A stretch of DNA of 64,000 nt from Gordionus sp. m RMFG-2023 (lineage: Eukaryota; Nematomorpha; Gordioida; Chordodea; Parachordodidae), in the NCBI RefSeq assembly GCF_954871325.1, contig NC_088775.1, positions 55,033,561 through 55,097,560 on the forward strand. Reading direction: 5' to 3'. The stretch's first letter is position 1, and every line of letters begins with the position of its first letter. This document shows positions 10,938 to 22,764 of the stretch, in pieces. The translations under genes and the position numbers were made by a program. The notes under the pieces are model-generated. The model did not search any database. It was not told the origin of the DNA and saw only the letters and a program-made list of their open reading frames with translations.

Positions 10938-12060
10938 CCCAGAGTTGTTAAGGAGCGGCGCTACAGGAACGTTACATTTTTTTAAAAACACATCCCTCCT
11001 TTTTAAAATTGGGGAGCGGGAGCTAGCTCTTTTTAGGGCTGGAGTGGAAGAGCGCCGCTCCACCGCTCCTTTAAATTTAATGTATAAATTAAATTATTTT
11101 TTAAATATTAATAATATTTATTAATTAAAATTCAATAAAAATGAAATTATAATAAATTTAAATTTATCTATTATTAAATGTTTAGCCTAGTTTTATATTG
11201 GTTTTTCATCTAATCATTTTAAATATTAAACATCAAGTTTTCCTTTTTATATTGAAAATTTTTTGGAAAATCTTGTAAGTCATATAAATATTCATTTTAT
11301 AGAAATATAATAAAAAATAGTTTTAGATATTATGGATTTAGAGATCATAGATGAAGAAATCGAATTTCCATTTCCATCATACAAAAAATATTTTAAACTT
11401 CTAAAAGATGTTGATCCAAATGATCAAATAAATTTAAGGGCAAAATGTCTTTTGTGTTTAAATAAATTATTTAATTTTCAAAAGTGAGCAGCTTCAATCC
11501 AAAAAAACATCTAAAAGTAAAAAATCTTTCTTTTAAATACAAATTGATTTGTAAGATTTTTTTGGATTCCATGAAATTGATCATCAGGAAGAAATATATT
11601 GGACAAATATTTTTTAAATAATGATACCAAAATACTATTTTTGATAAATTCCCTCAATTAAAAAATATCTTTATAAAATACAATACCCCGCTTCCCTCTA
11701 GTGCTCCTGTGGAATGCCTATTTAGTATTAAACAGGCCTTAGGGGAGAGGCGTGGATGTTTGTTAGATTCTAATTTAGAAAATTTATTACTTTTAAAAGC
11801 TAATAAAAGGTTATAAATATTTTGATAGATCATTTAATATAAATAAAGCTTTTTGATAAAAAAAAATATGATTTTGTTTTGTATACCTTCTAAAAAAAAT
11901 GAAAATCAAAGGAGCGGTTATGGAGTGGCACACCCTTACTTGGAGCGGGAGCTAGCTCCTTTTAAAAATGTAGTAGCGGGAGCGGGAGCTAGCTCTTTTT
12001 GAGAAGGTAGGAGTGGGAGCGGGAGCTAGCTACTTTTAAAAAGGAGCGTTAACAACTCTG
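10938..12060 (+). mobile_element. Short hAT element with AGAGTTGTTAA ends
   Basis: The left end is AGAGTTGTTAAGGAGCG; the right end reads CGTTAACAACTCTG. Flanks CATTGCCC (10930-10937) and CATTGCCT (12061-12068) form a near-perfect 8-bp duplication, with two or three extra C at the left junction. GGAGCGGGAGCTAGCTC words recur near both ends, probably transposase binding repeats. It carries only the ends of a transposase gene, so it is an internal-deletion derivative. The insertion interrupts the MULE fragment. Confidence 0.75.
11332..11816 (+). pseudogene. Internally deleted hAT transposase
   Basis: An N-terminal open stretch at 11332-11487 reads MDLEIIDEEIEFPFPSYKKY then AKCLLCLNKLF, consistent with the start of a BED-type zinc finger (C-x2-C). 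A second frame at 11640-11816 gives [20 protein letters not shown] and [10 protein letters not shown], the hAT C-terminal dimerisation domain, ending at a natural stop. The catalytic middle is absent. An origin from a longer autonomous hAT is inferred. Confidence 0.75.
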
Positions 12061-14700
12061 CATTGCCTATATCACATAAGGGAATAAATGCTAAGCCCTC
12101 CATTATGCCGCAAAAGATTTATACTGTTTACCAAGAGGATTGAAGATTAAACTAAAATATATTCTGCATTACATATTAGCCTAAGCTTTAGAATTAGTAC
12201 TTTCAAAAGTTTGGCAAACTTCATGCCTAGAACTGTGTCTTAATACCCTAATTTATATCAAATTTTTGAAAATACAACTAAATTTTAAATTTAATGAGAT
12301 TTAAATTACTTCTATATTCATTAAACAAACTGAAAAGAAAAAATAACATCTATGAAGATCATAAATTTAAATGTCTCAAAAATATCTTGAATTGGAGAAG
12401 GAGAAATCTTAATATATTCAGATCAAATTGATTTTTGATATTTAATTTATGAGTAGGTTTAGAATCGTAAAATAATAGAAAACTTGTAAGGCATATTGCG
12501 TTATTGATCAAAATCTCTTCATTTTTGTTTTATACGAATATATTGATGTGTTAGGCATTCCTAAAAAATATTTTGGAAATATTATGATTTGAACGAATGC
12601 CGAGCGCAAAACCGACAAGATACCAAATTTGCTAGTAATATCAATTGAAAAATTTTCATTTTTGTTTTATTATAAATGCGTGTAAAACATATCCCAAAAA
12701 TATTTTAAAAATATCGTAATCAATAATCGATTTGTAACCGACCCAATGACTAAATACTAATACTGCATTGCTAGCGTTATCCATGTATAATTCTTTATTT
12801 ATAGTTTATACCTGTATATTTAAAAATCTGATTTGCTCGAATGCCGAGCTCAAAACCGACCACTTACTAAATATTCGATTGACCAAATTTGCTAGTAATA
12901 TTAATTAAAAAATATATATCTTTGTTTTATAAATTTTAACGGCTATTTTATAAAATTATTTATTTATTATTTTTTTACGTACTTTCACTTTTCATCTTTT
13001 TCTTTTTAGGGTAATGCCAAAATATTTTTTAAAAAATTTAATTTTTTTAAAACTTATATAATTTTTAATTTTAATGAAATCGAAAAATACCAGGCGCCAG
13101 GAATTTTCTACAGATGTGGAGGTGGGTGGTTAATTTTTTTAATATTGAAATACTTCTTTTTGGAGCATTAAAAATTTATTAAAACCAATTGAATTTGAAA
13201 ATATGATACTTTCGAACACAAATAATAAAATATTAAGTGCGCATATAATACGGTTAAAAAATTTTATAAACCGGTATGTAAATCACAATACAATATAATA
13301 TAATGATTTAAAAAGTGAGTAAAAATATCGTTCATAAATAAAAAATTAATCTTCTTTATTGCGCCAATTTTTTAATAGATTGTTTTGTGTTGGGGATTAG
13401 ATCTCGATGAGAAAAGATAGTGTATTCAATCATTTTTAAGATATCGTACTTTTGATGGTATATAACAGAGAAAAAATTAAATATTTAGTCATTGGGTCGG
13501 TTGCAAATCGGTTATTAATCAAATCATTATATTTTTAAAATATTTTTTGGGATAATGTTTTACACGTATTTATAGATATATAAAACAAATGAATATTTTT
13601 CAAATGATATTACTAGCAAACTTGGTCAATCGAATATTTAGTAAATCGTCGGTTTTGAGTTCGGGATTCGGTCAAATCATAATATTTTCAAAATATTTTG
13701 ATAGATAATGCTTTACACGTAAATATACGCGTATAAAAAAAATGAAGAGATTTTGATCAATAACGCCAGTAATATGTGCCTCTATTATTTTACGATTCTT
13801 AACCTACCTATAAATTAAATATCAAAGAAATCTATCATTCTTTTTAATTTTTAGGTTTCCCACATGTATTTACACCCAAATATTAAAAAAGCAGTAATCA
13901 ATAATCATTCTAGTTTCCTAAGATATTTTCATATTTATGCATTTAACGCCATCTTATGGATATATATTTGTAATATTTTAAAATTGAAAAATAAAATTTG
14001 AGTTGTAATAAGCTAGTAAATATATTCCCCATTAATTAAGTAAAAATAGAAATAAATTATTTAATATTTATGTATATTAAAAAAATATGTTTCTGAAAAT
14101 TATTTGTAAAAAAAATATACAATAAAATTTTGATGATTATGATTAATTACTTTCCAGCAATGCATTTTAGCAATGGAGTTAGTAATACCGAGTCTTAGGC
14201 TGTCTTAAATATCGAATATCATTTGATCATACATTAAGGTTCCTCATTCCCCAATTCAAGATATTTCTGAGATTTATAAATCTATCATCTTCATAAATGT
14301 TATTTTTTCTTTTCAGTTTGTTTAATAAATATAGAGGTAAATCATTAAATTTTAAAACTAGTTATATTTTCAAAAATTTGATATAAATTAGGGTATTAAG
14401 ACAGTTCTAAGTATAAAGTTTGCCAAACTTTTGAAAGTACTAATTCTAAAGCTTAGGTATATATGTAATGCAAAATATATTTTAGTTTAATCTTCAATCC
14501 GCTTGGTAAACAGTATAAATCTTTTGTGGCATGATGGAGGGCTTAGCATTTGTTCCTTTATGTGATATGGGCAATGCAATATTCCTGAAATCAGTTACTC
14601 CGAGCGGTAAGGATATTCTTAATTATTTCCCAAAATATGATATCGATAGAATATCAAGAGAGCCACAAGAAGCAATATCAGTCCCAGACACTTTGATTAA
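12061..14700. repeat. Large imperfect palindrome around MULE fragments
   Basis: The left arm (about 10800-10937 continuing at 12061-12790) is mirrored by the right arm (about 13440-14700). Matched words include CTAAGCTTTAGAATTAGTAC, TTTGGCAAACTT and GCTAAGCCCTCCAT. Arms are diverged by substitutions and indels. Near the centre, shorter units with CAAAACCGAC and TTTGCTAGTAATAT recur. MULE elements often have very long terminal inverted repeats, so this may be a rearranged MULE; clear outer ends and target duplications were not found. Confidence 0.65.
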
Positions 14701-14725
14701 TAAAAAATTGATTTATGTATATTAA
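14531..14725 (+). pseudogene. Second MULE transposase fragment, inverted copy
   Basis: The plus strand reads MMEGLAFVPLCDMGNAIF then GKDILNYFPKYDIDR, resembling the MULE segment LPALAFVP-DDV...LLDYFEDTYIG just before the RFP-ETW block. The same segment, more damaged, lies on the minus strand at about 12061-12130 plus 10800-10937. It is therefore part of the inverted duplication and not a separate gene. It is open for 64 codons but truncated at both ends. Confidence 0.55.
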
Positions 14726-14919
14726 AAAAAATGTTATTGAAAAAAAATTTTTAAAAAAGGATTATATAATAAATTTTGATTGATTATGATTTGAATTTTA
14801 CCAATGCAGTATTTAGTCCTACCCCCTAAGACTTGTTGTAATTTTTATTTCGTTTATAACTGGTTTATTTATAGGCTGAAAAAAACTCAACAATTATTGT
14901 TCATTACTTCTATAATCTT

Positions 14920-15757
14920 CCTTCTAGCATGATGCCAATTTTGGCGATTTTTTTGATTTAGCCAAAAAAAAATTAATTCTTTAAACTATCTACCAAAAAG
15001 AAGTATGAAATACGCATTAAATGATATAAATGTCTGAGATAATGCATCTAGATGTTTGACAACTTTACGCTTAAGACTTGATATCATAGTTAGTTTTTGA
15101 TTCTTAATTCAATTACGTTTTTTACTGGCTGGCGAAATAGATTAATGAATTAATAAGGCTCTAAATATTAACGCAAACTAGATAGGTAGAACTTCTATAT
15201 TCTTCGTTCTGGTATTATGCTAATTTTGACAATTTTTATTTTTTACCAATAATTCTTTTCCTCTTTAAACCAACTACCGAAGAGTATAAAGCTAATGCTT
15301 CGAAAGGTTTGGCTCATTTCATGCTTAGAGCTTTTTCATAGTTTTTCATTTTGTTTATAACTCAGTTTCTTTTTGTGGTTCGCATATTTGAGTGAGGAAT
15401 TGAAAGTATTAGTTAGGCCTTAAATATTAGCGCACGCCAGATATATCGTTTTTAAAACTTGCATTTTAGCACAATATTTATATTGGCAATTTTCTTTTTT
15501 CTTTATATTGTCTACCAAACGAATTAAATTAATATACAATCTAAACATTGATGATAGAATTTTCTGAATAAATGCTTTCAGTCACTTTATAATCTTGTTG
15601 GCCAAATTCTTGTTACTAATAAAATTTTTCCTTTATACTGGTTAGTGGTTACTATACTGGTAAAAGTCAGAGAGTAATAAAACTCAAAATATTGCCATAT
15701 TTTAGAATGATTTGTTCAGCCAACTTTAGGAGAATATAAAAAGACCATTGAAAAATC
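14920..15757. repeat. Diverged tandem repeat, about three units
   Basis: Blocks starting near 14925, 15215 and 15465 each contain a related order of words: a CTTC/CTAG-type start, ATGCCAATTTTGGCGATTT or variants, TCTTTAAAC..CTACCAAA and GAATTAA. Units are about 250-300 bp and strongly diverged. The last unit is the target of the LINE insertion at 15758, and part of it was duplicated by that insertion. Confidence 0.45.
15497..15757. repeat. 261-bp target-site duplication, left copy
   Basis: By eye this is identical base for base to 19173-19433 on the far side of the LINE. It begins TTTTCTTTATATTGTCTACC and ends CCATTGAAAAATC. Its uniqueness to these two places and its exact abutment with both LINE ends make it a target-site duplication and not part of the element. 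Confidence 0.9.
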
Positions 15758-18700
15758 TTCTTCTTCTTCTTCTCCGTTTTATGGCGATTTCCAGGTTTAC
15801 CCGGGTAGGCCAGTTTTCCCTCTGATTTTTCTTTTCCATTTTTGACGGTCCTGAGCATCAATACTTGTAAGATTCAAGCTTCTCATATCCGCCGCTATCA
15901 CATTTGTCCACGTCATCTTGGGTCTTCCTCTAGGTCTTGATCCTCCTACTTCCATCATTGTGCATCTCTTTACCCAGTCATCTCTTGTCATACGTTCCAC
16001 ATGCCCAAACCATCTTAGTCTATTTCGTCGCATTACCATACCAATCATTTCTATACCTAATCTTGCTCGCAATTCCTTGCTAGTTTTTCTCTCTCTCAGA
16101 GATACCCCACACATCCATCTAACCATCCTCATCTCTGTTCTTTCTAATTTGGCTTCGTGAATTGCTTTCATTGCCCATGTTTCACCGCCATAAACTAAAC
16201 AACTCCTCACGCAGCTTACGTAAACTTTCCCCTTTAACTTCAGAGAAACTTTTTTTATTTGTAAGAATAGATGACATCTCTCTGAACTTCTTCCAAGCTT
16301 GTCTGATCCTTGCAACAACAGCAGAATCTACACCACCATCTGCGTTTAGCATATCACCTAAATAACAAAACTTATCCACTTTTTCTAGGGTTAACCCATT
16401 GCCAATATCCAGACCACCATTTTTTAGGTTATCATTATTATGTATCCCTTTCATGCATGTTTTACAAATAAAGGTCATTCTTTCTAACATCAAACTGCCT
16501 TTTTTCCCACTACATCTTTTATGTACCCATTTCTGGCATCTGGTGCATTGGATAGAATTTCTAGCAACTCCTTTCCCACATACACCACAAGGCCACTTAC
16601 CTGATTCTTCTATCTTTAGATTTTCCCCACCAATCATCACCTTTGTTTTTGATGCATTCATTTTCAGGCCCTTTGCTTCCATAGTCATCTTCCATTTACT
16701 AACTTTATCCCTCAATTCTCCCTCACTGTTTGCCATTAATACAAGGTCATCTGCATATAATATCTCCCAGGGAAGTCCTTCACGCATTTCTCTAGCCACC
16801 ACATCCATTACTAAGATAAATAATAATGGACTCAGCACGGATCCTTGATGAAGTCCTACCTTCACCTCAAAGCTGTCACTATCACCATGATCCGTCCGTA
16901 CTGCTGTTTGTGCTCCAACATACATTGCCATCACTGCGGTAACTAACCATTCCTCCACACCGGATTTTCTCAAGGCCCATCTTGTAATCTCACGCGGCAC
17001 CCTATCAAATGCTTTCTCCAAATCAACAAACGCATAATAGTTTCTTTTCCTTCGCAAGATACTTCTCCTGAATTTGTCTCACCACAAAAATTGCATCTGT
17101 CGTGCCTTTTCCCGATGTAAAACCAAACTGCATTTCATCAATTTTGATTTGTTCCCTTATCCGCTTTTCTAACACTCTCTCAAAAACTTTCATTGCATGT
17201 TCCAAGAGTTTAATAGCTCTGTAAGACCCACAATCTAAAGGATCACCTTTCCCCTTGTATACTGGGATAATTATACTTCTTCGCCAGTCCTCGGGAATAG
17301 TACCTTCTGTGACAATCTGATTTGCTAAATTCATTAACCATTCAATCCCTAAATCATCAGAACCTTTAAACATCTCTGATACCACCATCGTTAAACCCGA
17401 TGCCTTCCCTTTCTTCATCTTTTTCACTGCTCTCCTTATCTCGTCCTTGCCAAATTTACACCCTGGACCTTCTACCTTTGCACAACTAATATTATTATTC
17501 CATTCATTTTCTTCATTCAAAAGTCCTTTCATGTAAATCTTCCAGGTGTTCTTAATACCACTACTATCAATCGTCATTTTTCCTTCCATATTTTTCAAAC
17601 ACTTTACACCTATCACATCCTGCCTCTTTTTTGACATCTGTTTTGCCATTCTAACCATATTTCCAATTCCATCAGCGCATTTCATTTCTTTAGCAAACTC
17701 GTGTCTTTTTTCTTCTTGAGCCTTCGCTATTAATTTCTTAGCATTTCTTTTAGCCATCTTGTAAATATCATTATCACTATTTTCTTTGCTATTATACCAT
17801 ACTTTGAAACACCTCCGTTTCTCATCCACGGCTTTCGCTACCTCTGGGCTCCACCACCAAGTCTCCTTATGTCTAGGCGGCCCTTTTGTCCATCCACATA
17901 CCTCCTCAGTTGTCATTACCCAAGCTTTCTTCATGGCTTCCCACTTGTCATTCACCCCAGATGCTTGTGCCACCTCCGCCTCCCTAATCGCCAATGCCAT
18001 ATTGAATTGACGTCTAGCATTCTCCTCCTTCAATTTCCAAACCTTCAGCCTTGGGACAAACTTTCTTTTAGTGACCCTGGCACCTTTAAGAGTGAGATCT
18101 CCTACAACTAGTCGATGCTGATTTATACATTCCTCTCCCGGTATCACTTTCACATTTTTTATTATACATCGATCACATCTCCTTAATAACAAGTAATCCA
18201 CAACACTTTTGGTACTACCCGACTTATAAGTCACCAGCTTCTCTGATTCTTTCTTAAACATTGTATTACAAACAATCATATCCATAGCATCACTAAATTC
18301 TAAAATCCTCTCTCCTTCCAAATTTCTCATGCCATAACTGAACCCTCCATGTACTCCTTCATAACCCTCACTACTCGCTCCCACATGTCCATTCAGATCG
18401 CCAGCCAGGATAATCCCCTCTTCATTTGCCAGTCTCGATGTCACCCCCAATAGACTGTCCCAAAATACATCTTTCTCTTCTTCACTTCTTCCAACCTGAG
18501 GAACATATGCCGAGATCATATTATATAGCTTTCTACCAATAATCATCTTGATAACCATTATCTGGTTGTCTAGCCTTCTCACTTCGACTACTTTGTCTAC
18601 CAATTTCTCCGCAACCAATACCCCAACTCCAGCCTTACCATCATTACCTCCTTGCCAAAAGAATTTATACTTTTCGCTAGTCTTGCCAATCATTCTGGTC

Positions 18701-19172
18701 CCATTTCCTTTCCATCTAGTCTCCTGTATGCAGCACACATCTATATGTCTTCTGTGCAATACATCGACGACTTCTCCCGCTCTTCCCGTCATACTCCCAA
18801 CATTCCATGTCGCGACCCTAACTCGATCACCCGTAAACTGGTTTCTCCACTTTTTATTAGGTCGTTTATGGCCGTCATAGGTTTCATTTTCATGAATAGT
18901 GGTTCCACCAGGTTTCCCATCCTTCTTTTTGTCGTAGGCGGATGAGGAGGCCCACGGGGTACTTTGGGCTGTACCCCGCCCATGCTTTGTTGTAACCATA
19001 GGGAAATTTTTGTAGCATGGTTTTTACAATCGGATGCCCTTCCTGACATCAACCTCTTTAAGTGGTTTTTACACCCCGTCGAGGAGACGGTGATCCTATT
19101 CTAGACCAGATCACAGGGAACCTTTTAGACCTCCATTTGCCGCCAAAAGACGTTGCCACTCCCCCGCCACGA
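15758..19172 (-). mobile_element. Nearly intact RTE-like LINE with GAA tail
   Basis: A 3415-bp element lies on the minus strand. Its 3' end is a (GAA)n microsatellite tail (TTC repeats from 15758), typical of RTE-clade LINEs, which lack poly(A). A 5' leader of about 170 bp, relatively GC-rich with AGGAAGGGCATCCG, precedes the ORF. The element is flanked by a perfect 261-bp duplication. The coding region is one polyprotein broken only by two single-base frameshifts. Full length plus identical flanks indicate recent insertion. Confidence 0.9.
15797..18999 (-). pseudogene. RTE-like endonuclease/reverse transcriptase polyprotein, two frameshifts
   Basis: The N-terminal part (18999-17023) is an apurinic-type endonuclease domain: VRVATWNVGSMTG, CCIQETRWKG, LAGDLNGHVG, VVDYLLLRR and NQHRLVVGDL hold the metal-binding and catalytic residues. 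The reverse transcriptase follows, with FVDLEKAFDRVP, GLHQGSVLSPLLF and the YADD active site. A PHD-type finger (CGVC...CTRCQKWVHKRC...CKTC) is set between YADD and the C-terminal region with YGGETWAM and RLRWFGHVER. Frames change near 17045 and, in an A7 run, near 16255; the total is about 1066 residues. Each break is a single base, so sequencing error in homopolymers is possible. Such proteins are often annotated as craniofacial development protein 2-like. Confidence 0.9.
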
Positions 19173-19433
19173 TTTTCTTTATATTGTCTACCAAACGAAT
19201 TAAATTAATATACAATCTAAACATTGATGATAGAATTTTCTGAATAAATGCTTTCAGTCACTTTATAATCTTGTTGGCCAAATTCTTGTTACTAATAAAA
19301 TTTTTCCTTTATACTGGTTAGTGGTTACTATACTGGTAAAAGTCAGAGAGTAATAAAACTCAAAATATTGCCATATTTTAGAATGATTTGTTCAGCCAAC
19401 TTTAGGAGAATATAAAAAGACCATTGAAAAATC
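19173..19433. repeat. 261-bp target-site duplication, right copy
   Basis: This is the partner of 15497-15757, with no difference that I can see. It abuts the 5' end of the minus-strand LINE. Confidence 0.9.
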
Positions 19434-20209
19434 AGTAAGTGTTATTTATAAGCGTCAAATTTGATTAAAAAAATACTTATTTTATTTGTAATTTTTAAGG
19501 AGGGGTTTTATTTCCGGTTTTTTTTCCTATTACAATTAATTCTGTTGGTTTAAATATTAATAAACTTGATACGATAATTTAAAGTTATATTTTATTCTAT
19601 TTAAATGTTTGTATTTTTACTTAAGTTAATTAAAATTAAATAAGCTAATATTTTTTTTGGTACCATTTCCCATATATTACAAGTATAAAATAAAAAAAGA
19701 TATTGAAAGAGCTTACCACCAGAAAAGGTGAAAGCTAAAAGAAAAAGAATTTATAATTATAAAAATAAATGCATAGCAATTGTTAAAAGATATAATTTTA
19801 AATTTATTATTTAAAGTTTTTAATGAAACTTTAGGACAAACATGGCAATTGACATAATAAAATCCTATGAAAATATAGGTCTACAATAAATCCACAAAAT
19901 AATTTCAAATTCAACCGTACTACCTTTAGGGTCACCCTTAAGCAATTGAAGACTCCTTCACTAAATTTTTTGCAGATTGCATGAGATCTTAATCCATCTC
20001 CCGCTAGTCATTTTTCCTGCTAAAGAATTACCTTGTAATCCCGAAGATACTTTACACTCTACGATCAACACGTATTTTTCAATATTTTGCCACCTACGAA
20101 TAAGAGATAAAAATATCAACTGAACAATAGTCAATCTTAAGTTTGAAGAATTATGATATCATTATAAATTATTCAAACGGCATGAAACGGTTAATAAAAA
20201 CATTGGAAT
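19434..20209. other. AT-rich spacer, nothing recognised
   Basis: No supported gene or element ends are present. Moderately less repetitive sequence at 19900-20100 shows no frame that I recognise. Confidence 0.4.
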
Positions 20210-20320
20210 CCTTGCACATTGAGAAGGAAGAAAATTTGAACACCCAAATTATCTATTAGCAACAATAGCCATGCCTGTCCCAGCTGCTCAAGTTTCACAG
20301 AGAATTTTAAATAATGAAAT
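20210..20320 (+). pseudogene. Possible hAT C-terminal relic
   Basis: One frame gives KFEHPNYLLATIAMPVPAAQ then VSQRIL, which resembles the HPNL..A..LAIP-S-S-ER stretch of hAT dimerisation domains. The key ER pair is absent and the flanks are full of stops, so this is a weak call. Confidence 0.3.
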
Positions 20321-20665
20321 ATTTCCTATCATGAACAAAATTTGACAAATATATAAAAAATGATATTATACATTGTAATTTTATATGCAAATAAAAATTG
20401 ACAATAAAATATGGGTTAATTTTAACTGTTTTATTCTTCTTAATTTATCATAAAATATAATTAAAATTATTTATTGAGCTATGGGTACCCCGTATGAAAA
20501 ACTATAATAACAAAATTAGTGAATTTATTAATCTTCAGTTTTTAGATCTCTTGGAATCTGAACCGAAATTAAATACCAAAAGGTTCGAAATTTTGGATAT
20601 AATAGTTATATTTTTTTAAATAATTGAAGCATCATCTGACTTTTTGAGGCTCAAAGACATTTTTG

Positions 20666-20909
20666 CTATTTTTTTAGGAGTCTACAAAATAAATAATAAC
20701 CTTTGACCGTTTTAACGTAGTCTATATAAGTATTCTGCGCTAATCCGTCACACTCGTCGTGAATAGTATTGCTTTTATTTTTAGGATTTTCTTGGTAAAC
20801 ATTGTGAGATACAGTTGATACAGTAGTAGAAACAGGTAGAAGTTCGCCTTTCTTAACGGAAGAATGCGCGCTGGCTAAGTTCCTTTTAATTGGTGGAGGT
20901 TTATCGTTA
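20666..20909 (-). CDS. Candidate terminal exon, product unknown
   Basis: On the minus strand an acceptor-like TTTTATAG is followed by an open frame, NDKPPPIKRNLASAHSS, VKKGELLPVSTTVSTVSHN and HDECDGLAQNTYIDYVK, ending CRLLKK and a TAG. The composition is unlike the surrounding AT repeats, with several CpG-containing codons. It sits inside the proposed large host intron and its phase does not fit between exons 39317-39411 and 4628-4700. It would be an alternative last exon, another gene, or a relic. Confidence 0.35.
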
Positions 20910-21713
20910 CTATAAAATGGTAAAAATTAGCATTTAAGAAAATATGTGGCAAAAGGGAAACCGGTAAAATCCTAGATTAATATGACCACTAATATGTCTC
21001 TTAATAAATAACGGCAATCACCTTATTAGAGTTAAAGCCTCCGTTGTGTGACTTATTATAGCCTGGGAACTCGAAATACCACATCTATTAATATTTAATA
21101 TGATAAAGATCCAATATTCTAAGTCCCAACCCCCACTCCTTCATTTTATTAAAATTAAATTAAAAATGGATCCATATGCATAAATGTAATACCTGATAAC
21201 GGATTTTCTAAACAAGACGTATACAAGAGGGTGAGTTTTCTCCTGAGTCCTAACTAGCAGAAAAAAGGAATGAAAATTGGGTGTAAAAACTCTTTTTTAT
21301 ATAATATATACGTATTGTGATAATCATAATCGTTGAGTATAATGTGTAGTGTTTTAGGTAATTTATATAAATTTCTAAATATTAAAAAATTGAGATAGTT
21401 CCTTTGGAGGAATAAATTATAGAATTTGATGTCATTTACTTTTATCTTACTCGTTTAAACAATCAACATATATAGATGATATTTCTCTAAGTATTTCTAG
21501 TGGTTGGTTTATGAATCTCTCCATTTCTATTTTTATTGTTGGGTCAAGCACAATTCCTCTATAGCAGTTGGTGGGAAAGCAAATATATTATTTTCTGTAA
21601 ACCACGGGAATATCTTTCTCCTCGTCGACTTTACGGCTTATTGTACAGAAGGAATATATAAATTTTTTAATGTATCCTGTATCTAAGATAATATTTCGCA
21701 AAAGATGCAAGTA
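20910..21713. other. AT-rich spacer, nothing recognised
   Basis: No element ends, RNA gene or coding frame can be supported. The 60-codon open frame at 21504-21686 has no recognisable content. Confidence 0.4.
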
Positions 21714-22091
21714 GGGGAGAAGTGGAATGACTGACCATAATTTTGCTTTTTTCAAAAAAAGGGATTAAGAATTGAGTTTAATCAAACAAATTTAAAATAA
21801 ATGTGTAGCCCAGTCCTTAATTTAAAATAAAATTTGAATCAAACCTCTAAGGTTTTTGATCTTGGTGAGTTTATGTGAAAGTTGATTTTCTAGCTAGTCA
21901 AAACATGGTATTTGGTATGTCTCAACTGACTCATACAACTTTCACATAAACTTATCTAGTTCAAAAACTATTATAGATAGAGCTTTGATTAAAATTTTAT
22001 TTTAAATATTAAGGATTGGGCTACATTAATTTTAAATTTGTTTGAACAAGCCCAACCCTTTTTTAAAAAAAGCAACATGCCATTTCTCCCC
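21714..22091. mobile_element. Palindromic MITE with TA duplication (pogo/mariner type)
   Basis: Ends GGGGAGAAGTGGAATG and, reverse complemented, GGGGAGAAATGGCATG are flanked by TA on both sides. Inverted arms extend about 180 bp, including TAAAATTTTATTTTAAA words around a short centre. The GGGGAGA start and an internal TGTGTAGCCC word resemble the ends of the pogo element at 52997-58177, which could have mobilised it. Confidence 0.75.
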
Positions 22092-22764
22092 TACTTCGTT
22101 GAGGATTGATATTTAACAACATATTATATAATTTATAAGAAATATGCTATTGGATGTAAACTTGGCAGAAGGTTTGATATGGAAACTATTTTCTCAGATC
22201 TCATCAAATCATATATTTGAAGAGACATGCCGATTTTTAATAACAATTTTTATAGAATCTTTTCCTCTTTAAAATTAGTTATTTTCTGGTGTCCTCAATT
22301 TTGAGCAGGCTCAAATACTCCGGTATTTTGTTTTATATTTAGATGATATACCTCTACTAGTAGATTAACCTATGGCTAATTGGTTTGATTCTGCCAAAAT
22401 GATGAAATAATAATGATTAAATGAATTTGGATATTTATAATCTTACTTTTACCCATCTAAATATAATTCAAAAAGATTCTATAAATTGATTAAATATAAA
22501 TATATAATTTTAAAAAATAAGCAGATAATAAGATGGATAAATTAACATGGGAGTAGTAGCGCAATGAGCAGATATCAATGCATAAGGTGACAAGTTTTAA
22601 AACACTTAAATTTTTCTCATAATTTATGGAAAAAGCGAAATTCTAATTGTTACATAAATTAAATTTTTTAAAAATGATTAAATTATTTTTGCTGAAAAGT
22701 AATCTAAACTAAAATCAAGGATGGTGGAATGTAAATGAGGTTGGTTTGTATATGAGGATATCAG
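22092..22764. other. AT-rich spacer, nothing recognised
   Basis: No supported features are present. Confidence 0.4.

Noticed and set aside
15918-18945. Several plus-strand open frames of 70-150 codons
   Set aside because: All lie antisense to the minus-strand LINE polyprotein and have no recognisable domains; they are shadows of its relatively GC-rich coding sequence.
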